DNA of 64,000 bases from Panopea generosa (lineage: Eukaryota; Mollusca; Bivalvia; Adapedonta; Hiatellidae), in NCBI GenBank assembly GCA_029582155.1, contig CM055896.1, positions 31,370,609 through 31,434,608 of the forward strand, read 5' to 3'. Numbering within the stretch: the stretch's first letter is position 1; each line of letters begins with the position of its first letter. This document shows positions 46,060-57,345 of this stretch, piece after piece. The translations under genes were made by a program, and so were the position numbers. The notes below the pieces were generated by a model. It saw nothing but the letters and a program-made list of their open reading frames with translations, was not told the DNA's origin and ran no database searches.

Positions 46060-46760
46060 GGGTAGGTAGAAACACTAACTTTGTCACGCATGGATGGATT
46101 TTGTTGATACTAACTACAAATGATCAACATAACATGACAACGTGTTGCGAGTAAGATCCAAATCCGTACCTCAAAGGTCAAGGTCACAATTTGAGTTTGA
46201 CAAAACTTTGAGTCTGTATGAGATTTCGTGTCCGACCTGTTACTTTGTCATGCATAGATAAATTTGAATAATACTTGCTACAAATGTTTAACATAACATG
46301 TCGACGTGACGAGAGTAAGACCTACACCCGTACCTCAAGGGTCAAGGTCACAATTTGAGTTTCTTTGACAACACTTTGAGTCTGTGTAAGATTTTGTGTC
46401 CGACCGGTAACTTTGTTATGCATAGATGGATTTTATAAATACTTGCTACAAGTGATCAACATAACATGGCGACATGTCCGAGTTAGACCCATACCCTTAC
46501 CTCAAAGGTCAAGGTCACACTTTGAGTTTGTTTGACAACACTTTCAGTCTGTTTGAGATTTCGTATTTGGCCTGTAATTTTGTCATGCATAGATAGATTT
46601 TGTTAATACCAGCTACAGATTATCAACATAACATGACGATGTGTCGCACGTTACACCCAGAATCCCACTTAAACGGTTAAGGTCACAGTTTACCTTTGTT
46701 TGATGACACTTTTAGTATGATTGAGATTTCGTTAAGTTTGTCACCTATGGATAAATTTCA
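46060..46760 (+). repeat. Tandem array, ~165-bp unit, with AGGTCAAGGTCA boxes
   Basis: About 4.2 imperfect units. The marker TCAAAGGTCAAGGTCACA occurs at about 46,171, 46,335, 46,502 and 46,670 (last copy degenerate). Other shared blocks are GATCAACATAACATG, CACTTTGAGTCTGT, GAGATTTCGTGTCCGACC and TTTGTCATGCATAGAT. Confidence 0.85.
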
Positions 46761-46784
46761 GAAACACTTGGCTCAATTATGCGC

Positions 46785-47930
46785 GACATTACATTTTCTC
46801 ACTCGATATTAAACATCCTTACTTGACTATAGATTTTTCTTACTGGGCACTAGATTTTCTAATCTATCTATACTCGACATCCTTACACAATATTCAAATT
46901 CTTTATTTGAAACTTTATTTTTTATACGCAACAATAGATTTTCTCACTTGATACTCAAAATCCTAACTTGACTATAGATTATTCTTACTGGGTACTAGAT
47001 CTTCTAATCTGTATTTACTCAACAATCTTACACAGCATTCAAATTTCTTATTTCACACTATATTTTCATACGCGACACTACATTTTCTCGCTTAATACAC
47101 AACATCCTTACTTGACAATAGATTTTTCTTACTGGGCACTTTATTTTTTAATCTATATTTACTCAACATTCTTACACAACATTCAAATTTCTTATTTGAC
47201 ACTATATTTTCATATGCGACACTACATTTTCTCACTTGATACAGAACATCCTTATTTGAATATAGATTATTCTTACTGGGATTTAGATTTTCTAATCTAT
47301 ATTAACTCAACATCTTAACACTACATTCAAATTCGTTATTTAACACTATATTTTTATATGCGACACTAGATTTTCTCACTCAATACACAACATCCTTACT
47401 TGACTACAGATTTGTCTTACTGGGCAATAGATTATCTAACCTATATTTTATCAACATCATAACACGACATTCAAATTCCCTCTTTGACACTATAATTTCA
47501 TACGTGACACTAGATTTTCTCTCTCAATCCGCAAAATCCTTACTCGACTATATATATTTCTTAATGGGCACTATATTTTCTAATTTATATATACTCAGCA
47601 TCCTTACATGTCATTTTATTGCCTTATTTGACACTATATTTTCATACGCGACATTGGATTTTCTCACTCAATACACAACATCCTTACTCGACATTATATT
47701 TTTCATACTGTGCACTTGATTTTTTAATCTGTATATACTAAATATCCTTACAGAACATTCAATTTTCTTGTTTGACACTTTATTTTCATACGCGACACGT
47801 GCTTTTCTCACTCAATACACATCTTTATTCAACGCTAGATTTTTCTTACTGGGCATTAGATTTTTTTATCTATATAAACTCAATATTTGAGTTGACATAT
47901 GAATTTCTTACACAACACTTAATTTCAAAA
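46785..47930 (+). repeat. AT-rich tandem array, ~146-bp unit, ~7.5 copies
   Basis: Each unit has ATTTTCTCACTCAATACACA, CATCCTTACTTGAC, TTCTTACTGGGCACT, AGATTTTCTAATCTATAT, TACACAACATTCAAATT and CACTATATTTTCATACGCGA. Copies begin near 46,790, 46,930, 47,085, 47,230, 47,375, 47,515, 47,660 and 47,805. The 116-codon frame across it is a repeat artefact. Confidence 0.85.
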
Positions 47931-47934
47931 CTAA

Positions 47935-48985
47935 GAATTAGTAAAGTTGTGAATTTCTAAAAGTTTATATATGTAAATATGACATCACACCTTGAAGGTG
48001 TCAAATCAAACATAAATTCTCAACAAAAGCACTCGTCAAAAAAATAGTTTCAATTTCCCCATTGTTCATTTTTTATAGAAAATTAATATAACTATTAGAA
48101 AACATAAAGATTTGTATGTTGTCAAATTAATAACTAGATTTTTCGAAAGCGAGGCAAAATATTGTAAAACAAATTAAAGGATTTAATCTCTTATATTTCT
48201 CTCAAAACACAATGAAAAATATCTTTATCTATATGTTTGTTGTTGAATGATATATTAAACTCGCATTTTAAAGGTCATAAAATAAAATAAAATAATTAAC
48301 ATTGTTTATTTAGGGTCCAGATATTTCTGAACAGTACACGCGTAGAAATAATGGGAAATGTTGATTTTTGGAAATGGATACATTTTGGAGGAACATTAAT
48401 TTTTTTATCAATTTAAGCTGATTAAGATAACTTTAAAAGTATCGGCGATTGAAAAAATAGTATACCAAATGGTTATTGTGAAGAATTCATATTGGTATTT
48501 TTTTATATATTTCGTGAATTAACGTTTTGAAAAGAACCATTTGATGCCGAACAAAATACATTGTTCGGAAATGAGTAAATTGTGGATGATTTGTTTTCTA
48601 ATAAAACTTAATTGATTGGTAACTGTGCTATATGACCGATTGAAAATGTATTACATCAAATGAGTTTTGTCAATTTTTCGTGTTTCTTTCTTGAGTTTCT
48701 TTCGAGAATCAAGGTTTCAAAAAAGAATGCATTGATGTAAAACAGCACATTTTGTCAATATTGTTCGATGTTAAATGTGATTTTAAACATTTTATTGGAC
48801 GAACTATTTCTTCTAACCTTCATCAATTTAAAGTTTAGATATTATGAAACAAATCATTTAAATATCAATTCATAACTTAAAGTAACACCAGATAAAAAAG
48901 CATAATTGTGCACCCACGAAGCGTGGACTTTCAGTAGTGCGTGTGAATATAACGTGACATCGGCACTTTCCAATTAAAAAAAACG
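47935..48985. other. Non-coding; nothing recognised
   Basis: AT-rich sequence without exon, repeat or RNA signals, apart from a small CCACGAAGCGTGG hairpin near 48,913. Confidence 0.45.
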
Positions 48986-48989
48986 GATA

Positions 48990-49135
48990 TCAATATTGGA
49001 ACCCTCCAATTGGTAAACCTCGGTTCACATTGGCCAATTCTAAAAATAGATTTCCAGTTCCAATTAGGAAATTAGAAATTCCACCTGGAAATTTATCTTT
49101 CCAACTTGGAAGAAACAACTTTCCAGTGGTAAAGC
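48990..49135 (+). repeat. Cluster of TTCCA/TGGAA dyads
   Basis: Short palindromic units (AATTGGAACCCTCCAATTGG, TTCCAATTAGGAA, TTCCACCTGGAA, TTCCAACTTGGAA) follow one another over about 140 bp. A + strand frame through them (49,030-49,233) is probably a by-product. Confidence 0.4.
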
Positions 49136-49219
49136 ATGCATTTTGGCGGTCTTTAGATTATAATTGTGACATAAATCGGCAATTTATTATGCTTTTGGTT
49201 ACCTTTTTGCGATACTTTG

Positions 49220-49600
49220 TCAATAAAAAATAACGAAAGATAAAAAAAGTTTTTTTTTGAAATTCACTGTGCTGTGTTCTACAATAAAAGTCATATATTT
49301 TTCCATATTGTTTGGTATGGCATTTATATACTTTCCAAACTTTCCATTTTTTTGCATTATAAGATGACCATCATATCCTCTTAAATTATGAAATACAACG
49401 GGAATATTTTTACTTAATCTAAATGATTTATTACACCTGTTATGAGCCTTACCACGATATTTTCCCGTATCATGACAATGGTCTCTTACAGGGTAATCCC
49501 ACCTTAGGTTATCTTCCGTATATTCCTTCTCGCAAATATGAAAAGAACTTCTTTGCTTAATTAACACATTCTGATTCAAATTGACCCTTTTCTGAAAAGG
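49220..49600 (-). pseudogene. Polinton-type DNA polymerase B fragment (inverted copy)
   Basis: On the - strand a 119-codon frame contains HICEKEYTEDN, a WDYPVRDHCHDTGKYRG block with AHNRCN, then VVFHNLRGYDGHLIMQ. This is the endonuclease-VII-like Cys/His segment plus the start of the exonuclease region found in polymerases of Polinton/Maverick-type elements. The first Cys of the metal site is Phe here, while HCH...CN is retained. It corresponds to about 58,555-58,800 of the + strand copy and stops abruptly on both sides, so it is an isolated fragment. Confidence 0.7.
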
Positions 49601-49667
49601 TCAAAACTATTGTTATTTGTAACTTCTGTTCTCGCGTATAAAATGATATTTGCCATTCCAGCTCTTC

Positions 49668-49860
49668 ACTGACTGAATTCAGCCAAACTTTATATTTAGA
49701 AGTCAGTTTGCAACTTCTGCTTTTGAAGGAAACCATTTTGCTTGCTGGCTGAATTCAGTCAGTATTGGGCATCTCACAATACATCATGAAAACTACGGAA
49801 AGTATTTTATACATTTTATATCGTTCTTCTGTAAAATATGCTTGGCTGAATTCAGTCAGT
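49668..49860. repeat. 19-bp inverted repeat element with CTGAATTCAG palindrome
   Basis: ACTGACTGAATTCAGCCAA (49,668-49,686) and TTGGCTGAATTCAGTCAGT (49,842-49,860) are exact reverse complements. A third copy, GGCTGAATTCAGTCAGT, lies at 49,747-49,763 in the same orientation as the right arm. Confidence 0.7.
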
Positions 49861-49869
49861 AGCATCACA

Positions 49870-51600
49870 TTTATCTGTAAGATAATTTTGTGAGCTCTTT
49901 TATTTGATTTTTCTTCTCAAGCTGTTTCAGTAGGTTAACAAGGAACGGAATGCAGCAAAAATGTACGACAACCTTTTAACATATAAACGAAAATATGAAC
50001 AAATACTAGCCTAGCACAAAATTAGTAGGATACTTTCCCTGTAATATGATAATATAAATCAAACAAAAAATTCAAATGCACGATCCATGGATCAAATAAA
50101 GCTGTTTGATTTGAATGAATATAAAGTAGCTTCTAATGAATAGATCATATTGAAACAATATTGGTTACAAATGATATCAACAGATAATATAAATTGATTT
50201 GGAGGTTTTTGTTTTGAAACTATCTATTTATTTTGATATCAGTTTATCTGCTTAAATTAAGAACTAATGCCATAATGACCAGAGTTACTGGTTCGATGGA
50301 GTTAAGTGCAAAAAGAATATTAGTTTAATATATTTGATTTATGCTCATACTCTCAGTTTATATATCATACACAATAATTAATTAAACTTTGAAGAAGGGG
50401 AAAAAATTAAAATAAAAGAATAAATTTAAAACAACATATATACACTTGATTGGAACTCAAATAGATTTTTTCAAAATCACAATAATGCCGAGTTTTCCTT
50501 GTATGTTAATCCATCTTGCAATGAAACATATTTTGCAAAAATCTTTGTGTCATGTTTCATACATGTACGATACATAGATACCATTTATAAATAAAATAAA
50601 TAAAAAACTCTTTGTCTCTCCATATATGTATAAGAAAAAAATGTAAACTGGAAACAACCGATACAAAATATTTATTTTGTCTGATGCTTTAGTATAAAAC
50701 ATATCTAAATTATGTGATTAAAAAGTTATAACTTCAGAAATATTGTTTTAGATAACACTACACATAAGAAAAAAGGGGGGAAAAGAAGAAAATACAAAAG
50801 TTTATTTGAATGATAAATGAAATGAAAACATGTTTTACTCTATTACAACATAATCATATATACTTCTTTTGTATTACATCCTGGTCCTCATACACCTATA
50901 ACATGTTGAATGAATGGACCACCATATTGGTGGTTGAAATTTAAAATGGTACAAAGGCATTGGAGGATGGGGTACTTTTAAGTGCAGTCTGCTTTGCAAT
51001 CAAAATTTATACATCTATAGAATAGCAGATTTAAAGAAAGAATGTAATTCTTCAAGGAATAATTTACGAAATAAACAATGTAATATATAACAATTTTATT
51101 TCATACTATAGTTAAAAGACATGTTATGCATTACATTCAGATATATTATTTGTACTATTGGATATAACAAAATACAACATAGTTTAAATCATATTCAAAC
51201 ATTTCCTTGTCTATCAATAAAATTACAAACGTTTATAGCCAGGTCATTTGAACAAAATAACTGCAAATGTGAAGAGGGATAAGTATTCATTATGAACTAT
51301 GTTAAGTGCTCGTTTGTATTACATCATCAATTAGGACATTGCTATAATATTATCCAACACTGATTTAACATTACGTTGGGTACATCACACGAGTCTCAGA
51401 GTATTAAAAGTCATATATATATTGAAATGGACTTGTGAAAAGCGATCGTAAAATCCATTTGGTTCTTTGGAAATATGAGCTTATGACTAGCATTTAGCTA
51501 GCCAAATCCCCTTTATCAATTGTAGAGACGGGATAGACAACGTGTATATACTTCAAAATAACAATTCTCTTTGTAAAATCATTTAATAAAGCCATATTCT
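49870..51600. other. Non-coding; nothing recognised
   Basis: AT-rich sequence with chance open frames only. Confidence 0.45.
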
Positions 51601-51633
51601 ATTTAATCTATGTTAGTTCTTTTGGCATAACAT

Positions 51634-51640
51634 TTTTATT
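51634..51640 (-). terminator. Poly(A) signal of the minus-strand gene
   Basis: AATAAAA on the - strand about 66 bp past the stop codon of the terminal exon at 51,706-51,878. Confidence 0.4.
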
Positions 51641-51705
51641 AGAATAATTAAATGATGCCATTATATCTGGTACATTGCACTTTCCACCTTTTGGTCATTA
51701 CACCA

Positions 51706-51878
51706 TTACCAGTCAACATATATCCCCTCTCTATTGAATAGCCATTTAAAATTAATCATCTGCTTTTTGGTAAAAGTTACTTCCTCTATCAACTTATCAC
51801 CGTCTGTGTCTGTTGGGGGACGAAATGATATCCACATGTCCAGATCGACAAAATATGGATATTCTTTCAAAGTAAACT
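51706..51878 (-). CDS. Candidate 3'-terminal exon of an unrecognised gene
   Basis: The acceptor on the - strand is good (TTTTTTTCAG), the exon starts in phase 1 and ends at TAA, and a poly(A) signal follows. It encodes FTLKEYPYFVDLDMWISFRP, then PTDTDGDKLIEEV and FTKKQMINFKWLFNREGIYV before DW. The residue composition looks like real protein but I do not recognise the family. The small exon at 52,827-52,886 exits in phase 1 and can join it. Coding relics further upstream on this strand contain stops, so the whole may be a pseudogene. Confidence 0.45.
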
Positions 51879-52826
51879 CTGAAAAAAATAATGTGAATGT
51901 TAGGTTAACAGTGGCATAAATGCATAACACTATATGGACGTTTAGAATCGTATAACTGTTTCTGTATTATACAAAGCTCAAGTGAGCTATTCAGATCGCA
52001 TTGTTCTGTATGTTAACATTTGGTTATGTGCACTCTAGCCCTCGTATTTTAAACTTGCAAAGTAATTATAATTACAGTATCAAGGAAACGTATTGAACTG
52101 ACTTAATCGAATATTTTATGTCAGAGTTATATAAATACCTTGAATTGTTAAAAAGTATGTGAATATATTTAAAATATAATATCTCAGAAAAAATAAACAC
52201 TTTAACATGCCAAATATGATAAATAATGTTTAGGTTACGAATCACAACAAAATCAAATGCGTTCCCCATCACCTGAACATGTTTCATTTTCATTGTAGTT
52301 GTATACCATAAGACCTCGGACAAGGTTTGAACAAGTCAATTCGGAGAGCTATGTATGTATTGTGGCTCTTGATCATAAAATTTTGCTTTATTTGCCTTTG
52401 TGTGCAGCATTATTTCATGATACTATGGAGAAAGTTTTGTACTGTTCAAATTGGACGATCAATGGCCGTGTTACAACACTTCAATCATCCTTATTTGTAC
52501 TATTTGAATTTTGCAAAATACAGTAATTATATATCTATAATGTAATCTTGTTAATGTCTGAAGTAGTATCAGCCTTCTTTAGTATGGTATACTGCACTAC
52601 AGGTGGGCGATTTATACTCATTGTGACCCTCTTGCAATGATATAATATCAAACTGGGAAGGTAATCATACTCATGGTGCTGTATTTAGTCGGAAATGTAT
52701 AGTATGAATATTAAGTTCTATTTATGTTGAATTACGTTAAATTTTATTTCAAAGTATTTTCCTGTTTACATTATAAAATTTATTCTTTATTCTCATTAAT
52801 TTCGTATTAGTAAGAAATATGTTGAC

Positions 52827-52886
52827 CTTCACTAGTTTCTTCACAGAGTTGCGTAACTTCTTCTGTTGCATAATTTCCATGAGGAA
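52827..52886 (-). CDS. Candidate internal exon of the minus-strand gene
   Basis: The acceptor is TTTATTTATAG and the donor GAAG/GTCAAC on the - strand; 60 nt, phase 1-1. It encodes PHGNYATEEVTQLCEETSE. Phase agrees with the block ending at 53,239 upstream and the terminal exon at 51,878 downstream. It is supported only by splice signals, phase and composition. Confidence 0.35.
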
Positions 52887-53238
52887 CTATAAATAAATTA
52901 TGTATAGTGAAAATACTACCTATTAAAATACATGTAACAAAGAGTACCCTGAGATATTTTATAAAATTTAAATTTTATTGATTTCATATAGTTGGTAAAA
53001 GTTTTCAAAAATTAAAAAAAAATAGTTTGCACACTATACTGGCTATGCTTATAGTGATGTTGAAAAAGTATTATGTTTTATTAAATCTAGGATAAATATG
53101 TTAAAATAATGTATGTATATTATTACTTACTGTTTTTACCCAAACAATGGTATACAGCCGTGTCCGATCATTGTTTTATATCGCAATAAGCTGGTTTTCG
53201 TTTGTAGGCTCAATCAATATCCATCTAAATAGGCATAC

Positions 53239-53434
53239 CTTCAGTCATGACATTAATATTTTTATTGTGCATATTGTTGTTTGCACCAAGCATTAAAGCT
53301 TCGTCTCTTGTCAATTTTGTGTAAATATGACAAAGGACACTGTTAACAACATAGCTTCAAGCTATTTCCTTTGTTCACCTTATAGCCTGAAGAGGATGGG
53401 TTCCATCAACTACAAGAACATTCTTCGCAAACTC
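53239..53434 (-). pseudogene. Minus-strand coding block with VVDGTH motif, broken by TGA codons
   Basis: It reads EFAKNVLVVDGTHPLQAI, then, after a 39-nt stretch, VLCHIYTKLTRDEALMLGAN and a Met/Asn-rich tail ending at donor GAAG/GTATGC (phase 1). VVDGTH is reminiscent of the ParB/sulfiredoxin-type VxDGxH motif, but this is a weak analogy. Two TGA codons (53,375-53,377 and 53,357-53,359) interrupt the frame; a third TGA lies just before the block. The 39-nt stretch containing the two begins GT and ends AG and is a multiple of three. Further upstream (to about 53,700) there are more coding-like but frame-broken segments. Confidence 0.4.
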
Positions 53435-54049
53435 TCACCGTAAATATATTCCCCACTTGGCTCCTAAATACTATTAATATCAATATGATATTCCCCTACA
53501 ATGTCAAATGTTTAATACATTTGAAGAGGCTCCCATTAGCAAATATTCTATAACATTATCTGCTATATTGTTGTTCAAGTAGTTTCACTTTCTATTATTT
53601 TGTGGATACTATTTATGCACTGACTCGTTGAATGTGCTGACCTTCATTTCACCGTTTCATTATATAATATGTTTGGAGGCCTCATTGGCTACCTAACATT
53701 TACTCCCTCCCGCCACTGAATGCTTGAACATCCTATTTGCTATCAGCATAGTTCATTTAATTGGCTGGATTAAGTATCTTTACATCAGTTATACTATTAA
53801 GGTTTCTCTATCATATACATTTTTGTATGCACAGCATAACACACCCTATTTGTATTTAAGGCAAAAGAACATATAAATAATCGGGTATATTTTATGTTTC
53901 AAGAAAGACAAATGTTTACACTTGCCACAGTCATTATGAATTGTATATTCCATACAACACATGTTTCAACTTATTATTAATCATTATTTATATATATATA
54001 TTGTTTATCAGTCTAATAATTGAACTGATGCAAGTGTATTAATTGCATC

Positions 54050-54235
54050 AGCGGGGTGGTAGTCTAATTGATATAGTGTTGGCCGCTCACGCCAGAAGTT
54101 GTGGGTTCGATCCCTAGCTCGACCCGACGCATCTCATAAAACAACACTCAGTACTGGTGCTACCCATGAAGCGGACTGGAAAGCGGTTCATATAAGCTCA
54201 GAGCTTTCATCGTAATCGAGCTAAAACAAAACATT
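54050..54235 (+). mobile_element. tRNA-derived SINE, best copy of the CCGCTCACG family
   Basis: The A-box region is GGGTGGTAGTCTAATTGATA and the B box GGGTTCGATCCC. They are followed by CTCGACCCGACGC, CAGTACTGGTGCTACCCATG, AGCGGACTGGAAAGCGGTTC and an ATAAGCTCAGAGCTTTCATC tail. Relatives lie at 2.3, 12.1 and 24.2 kb. Confidence 0.8.
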
Positions 54236-54504
54236 ATATACTAAACTAATTGTACTATCCTTTGAACTTTTTCTGAATCATACAGTTGGATTATTATGCC
54301 CGCCCCCCACTACTGGTACTCACATTACATTATTGCATGTCTAAAGCAAAACAACAATATTCAAGATCTCAGTTATATGTCAATTCAAACTTCCATGGTA
54401 GGTTTGTAAAACTGTGCACTTCATTATTGTAGTTGAAATTCACAACACTTATTTATCAATATATTCTTTTGAAATTAATATGATATATATTCCATATTTT
54501 TGTG

Positions 54505-54720
54505 GAGCGTGTGGTGCAGTGGAAGAACTTCAAACCCTGATCGGAGGGTCAGAGGTTTGATCCCGCTCACAGGCTACATGTATGTGTAGTGTCGTTAAGG
54601 AAGACACTATCTTTACATGTGCTTAGAACTGTTACGGTCGAATTCGAGCGTGATTTATCTAAGTTGTAAGAACTTGTTTAACAATGAAAGTGAAATCAAC
54701 AACTAACAACTAACCCGATT
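54505..54720 (+). mobile_element. tRNA-derived SINE of a third type
   Basis: The head is GTGGAGCGTGTGGTGCAGTG, with an A-box-like GTGGTGCAGTGG and a B box AGGTTTGATCCCG. The body has TGTCGTTAAGGAAGACACT and CGAATTCGAGCGTGATTTAT, ending in an (AAC)n-like tail near 54,700-54,730. Confidence 0.6.
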
Positions 54721-54729
54721 AACAACAAC

Positions 54730-55660
54730 GTATATATTTAACATTCAGTGTGTAACATTTTTTCATTCATAAAGAAATTTATAATATTCTATACCGCTGG
54801 TACTGCATTAAGCAATTAGTTTGTAGGATTTTCATCCACACACGCACATGAATTAAAATATCAGTTTTTGCATAATAAATAAAAAATATGTGAAAAAGTA
54901 TTATATTTGCACTTTTATTCATTTACACTCCTATTTCAAAAAATATACCATTATACACTACATTTTTAACATAACACTGTTAAACGGAAGTGTATCAGGA
55001 TTTTTCAAAATGTAAGAATTGACAAAACAAAAGACTTTTATTCAAAATGACTAAATGGTTTAATTATATATTCACTAAGTCCGTATTGCCATAAAAATAT
55101 TGATATAAATAGGCCAAAGACAAAGGATTTCCAAAATAGGCCTATGCGCTCAGTTTGTTTGGCTAAAATTTCAATGGTTGTTACAATTAAATCACCTGAT
55201 TAAATTTTTTATAAAATTGGTTACATATTTTAAAAATAATCACCTTTTTTCATAGTATAATCAACATTATACATGATTAGACGACTGAGATACTAAGATA
55301 GATGTTTTATCAAAGACCACCAATGTAAATATGACTAGGAAACCAGCTGTTCTTAAAATTAATTAGAAAACAGCGTTTACGTATCGCAGAGATAATAATT
55401 CACTCACACAGAGCAACCAAAGTGTAAATGGTACTTTCCTAAAAAGATAATTGCTCTGTTAAAACTGATATATTATATGCTCATTAAAGCTCAATTGATC
55501 AGTCTAGTTTTACTGAGGATCCAATAGAAGAAATGAATTATTTCCAAAGTTTATTTCAAAACTGGGTATTTACAGAGAAAAATCTTGAATTGTAAAGTAT
55601 GATTGGTTATTTATCTGACAGTGTTTTGCCTAAAATTCATTATTAGGCAAGATGAGTTTA
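54730..55660. other. Non-coding; nothing recognised
   Basis: AT-rich sequence; no exon, repeat family or RNA signal recognised. Confidence 0.45.
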
Positions 55661-55669
55661 ATAAAGGGT

Positions 55670-56350
55670 TTTTTTTATGGTTGTTTTTTGCATGAGGATT
55701 TTGTAGTGTTTTTCATGGTGATTATTATTCATGTCATTTCTCTCAAGTATTTTTATGGTTAATATTGTTCATGTTATTTCTTTCAAGGATTTTATGGTAA
55801 TTTTTGGTATGAGGATTTTGTAGTGATTATTTTTAATGCTATTTCTCTTCAATATTTCATAGTAGTTTTTGTGAGTGAATTATTTTAGTATTTTAATAAT
55901 TATTTTTTGCATAAGAATTTTGCGGGTGAATTAATTTAGTATTTTGATAATTATTTTTTGCATGAGGATTTTGTAGTGCTTATTATTTATGTTATTTCTC
56001 CTGAGTATATCATAGTCGTTTTTGTGAGTGAATTATTTTAGTATTATGATATTTATTTTTGCACGAGAATTTTGTGAGTGAATTATTTTAGTATTTTGAT
56101 CATTATGTTTTGCATGAGGATTTTGTGGTGATTATTATTTATGCTATTTCTCTCGAGTATTTCATAATAGTTTTTGAGAGTGAATTATTTCAGTATTTTG
56201 ATAATTATTTTTTGCATGAGGATTTTGTAATTGCATGAGAATTTTATAATGACTATTATTTATATTATTTCTCTCGAATATTTCATAGTAGTTTATCTGG
56301 GAAAATTATTTTAGTGTTTTGATAATTATTTTTGTTATGAGGATTATTGA
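55670..56350 (+). repeat. AT-rich tandem array abutting the Polinton remnant
   Basis: Imperfect units combine GCATGAGGATTTTGTAGTG, TTATTATTTATGTTATTTCT, CTCGAGTATTTCATAGTAG and GTGAGTGAATTATTTTAGTA with TTTTGATAATTATTTTTTGC. The full unit is about 160 bp, with shorter 60-100-bp subunits and internal deletions. Confidence 0.75.
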
Positions 56351-56407
56351 ATGTAGATTTCATGATGTCTTAGAAAGCATTATTTTTTCTCCTCACGTAA
56401 GGTTTTA

Positions 56408-57260
56408 TGGTCAAATTTATTAGAAAGATTAATCATACTGTTCACCAGATTAAATGTATATATTTGTAAGAACCAAAAGAAAAAGTGACGTGGCTTGCCA
56501 GAATTAGGAAAAGTGGAAAAATTATTAATAATAGTATGGAAATGATAAATGAGGTAATAAAACATTATGATAAAGAAGAAATAATGGGTGAAATAAATCG
56601 TATTAATTTGTTTATTAGTGCAGTGATTAGCAAATCAAGAGGGGTTATTGCCATAGATTATGATAATGCAAATAATAAAATAGAGTACAAAAACACAAAT
56701 GTTGCTCAAAAGGATTTAAACATAAATAGAGGATTATTGTTGATGTGTTGTAATGGAACTCATAGAATAAAAAGCGGATTTTCTGAAAATGATGGAAAAA
56801 GATACAGGTTTGCGTGGGCATAACAATTTATTTTCTTAATATAGAACATATGAACAAATACATTTGAAAGATTAATTATACTGTTCACCAGATTCAATGT
56901 ATATATTTGTTAGAACCAAAAGAAAAAATTGGTGTGGCTTGCCAGAATTAGGAAAAGTGGAAAAATTATTAATAATAGTATGGAAATGATAAATGAGGAA
57001 ATAAAAGGTTATGATAAAGAAGAAATAATGGGTCGAATCAATCGTATTAATTTATCTATTAGTGAGGTGAATAGAAAATCAAGAAGGGTTATTGCCATAG
57101 ACCATGATAATGAAAATGATACAAAAATAATACAAAAAAAACAAAAGTTGCTCAATAGGATTTAAACATATCAAGAGGATTAATTTTGATGTGTTGTAAT
57201 GGAATGCGTTAAAGAAAAAGTGGATATTCTAAAAGTGACGGTAAACGATACAGGTTCGCG
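56408..57260 (+). repeat. 444-bp tandem duplication containing an unrecognised ORF
   Basis: Two head-to-tail copies begin at TTAATCATACTGTTCACCAG-type sequence and carry a related reading frame: 56,485-56,823 is open for 112 codons; the second (56,929-57,165) is open for 78 and then frameshifted. The frames share WLARIRKSGKIINNSMEMIN, YDKEEIMG and INRINL. Both end with a CCNG...KSG(F/Y)S...DGKRYRFA block. The protein is Lys/Asn-rich with no recognised domain. The position just upstream of the polymerase relic on the same strand suggests it belongs to the same element. Confidence 0.55.
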
Positions 57261-57345
57261 TTGGTGTAGCAAATAACTTTCTGGATATAGAATATAGAAT
57301 GCTCTTTAAGAGTGTGAAAATATGAAAAAATAACACATATCAAAA

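Noticed and set aside
46968-47960. Repeated frames reading YSYW..LYFLIYIYST
   Set aside because: They follow the 146-bp satellite period and differ in frame between units; a by-product of the repeat.
52273-52348. Possible extra minus-strand exon (VYNYNENETCS)
   Set aside because: The donor is good, but the only acceptor gives phase 0, which does not match the phase-1 exit of the preceding candidate exon; an earlier acceptor would include a stop.
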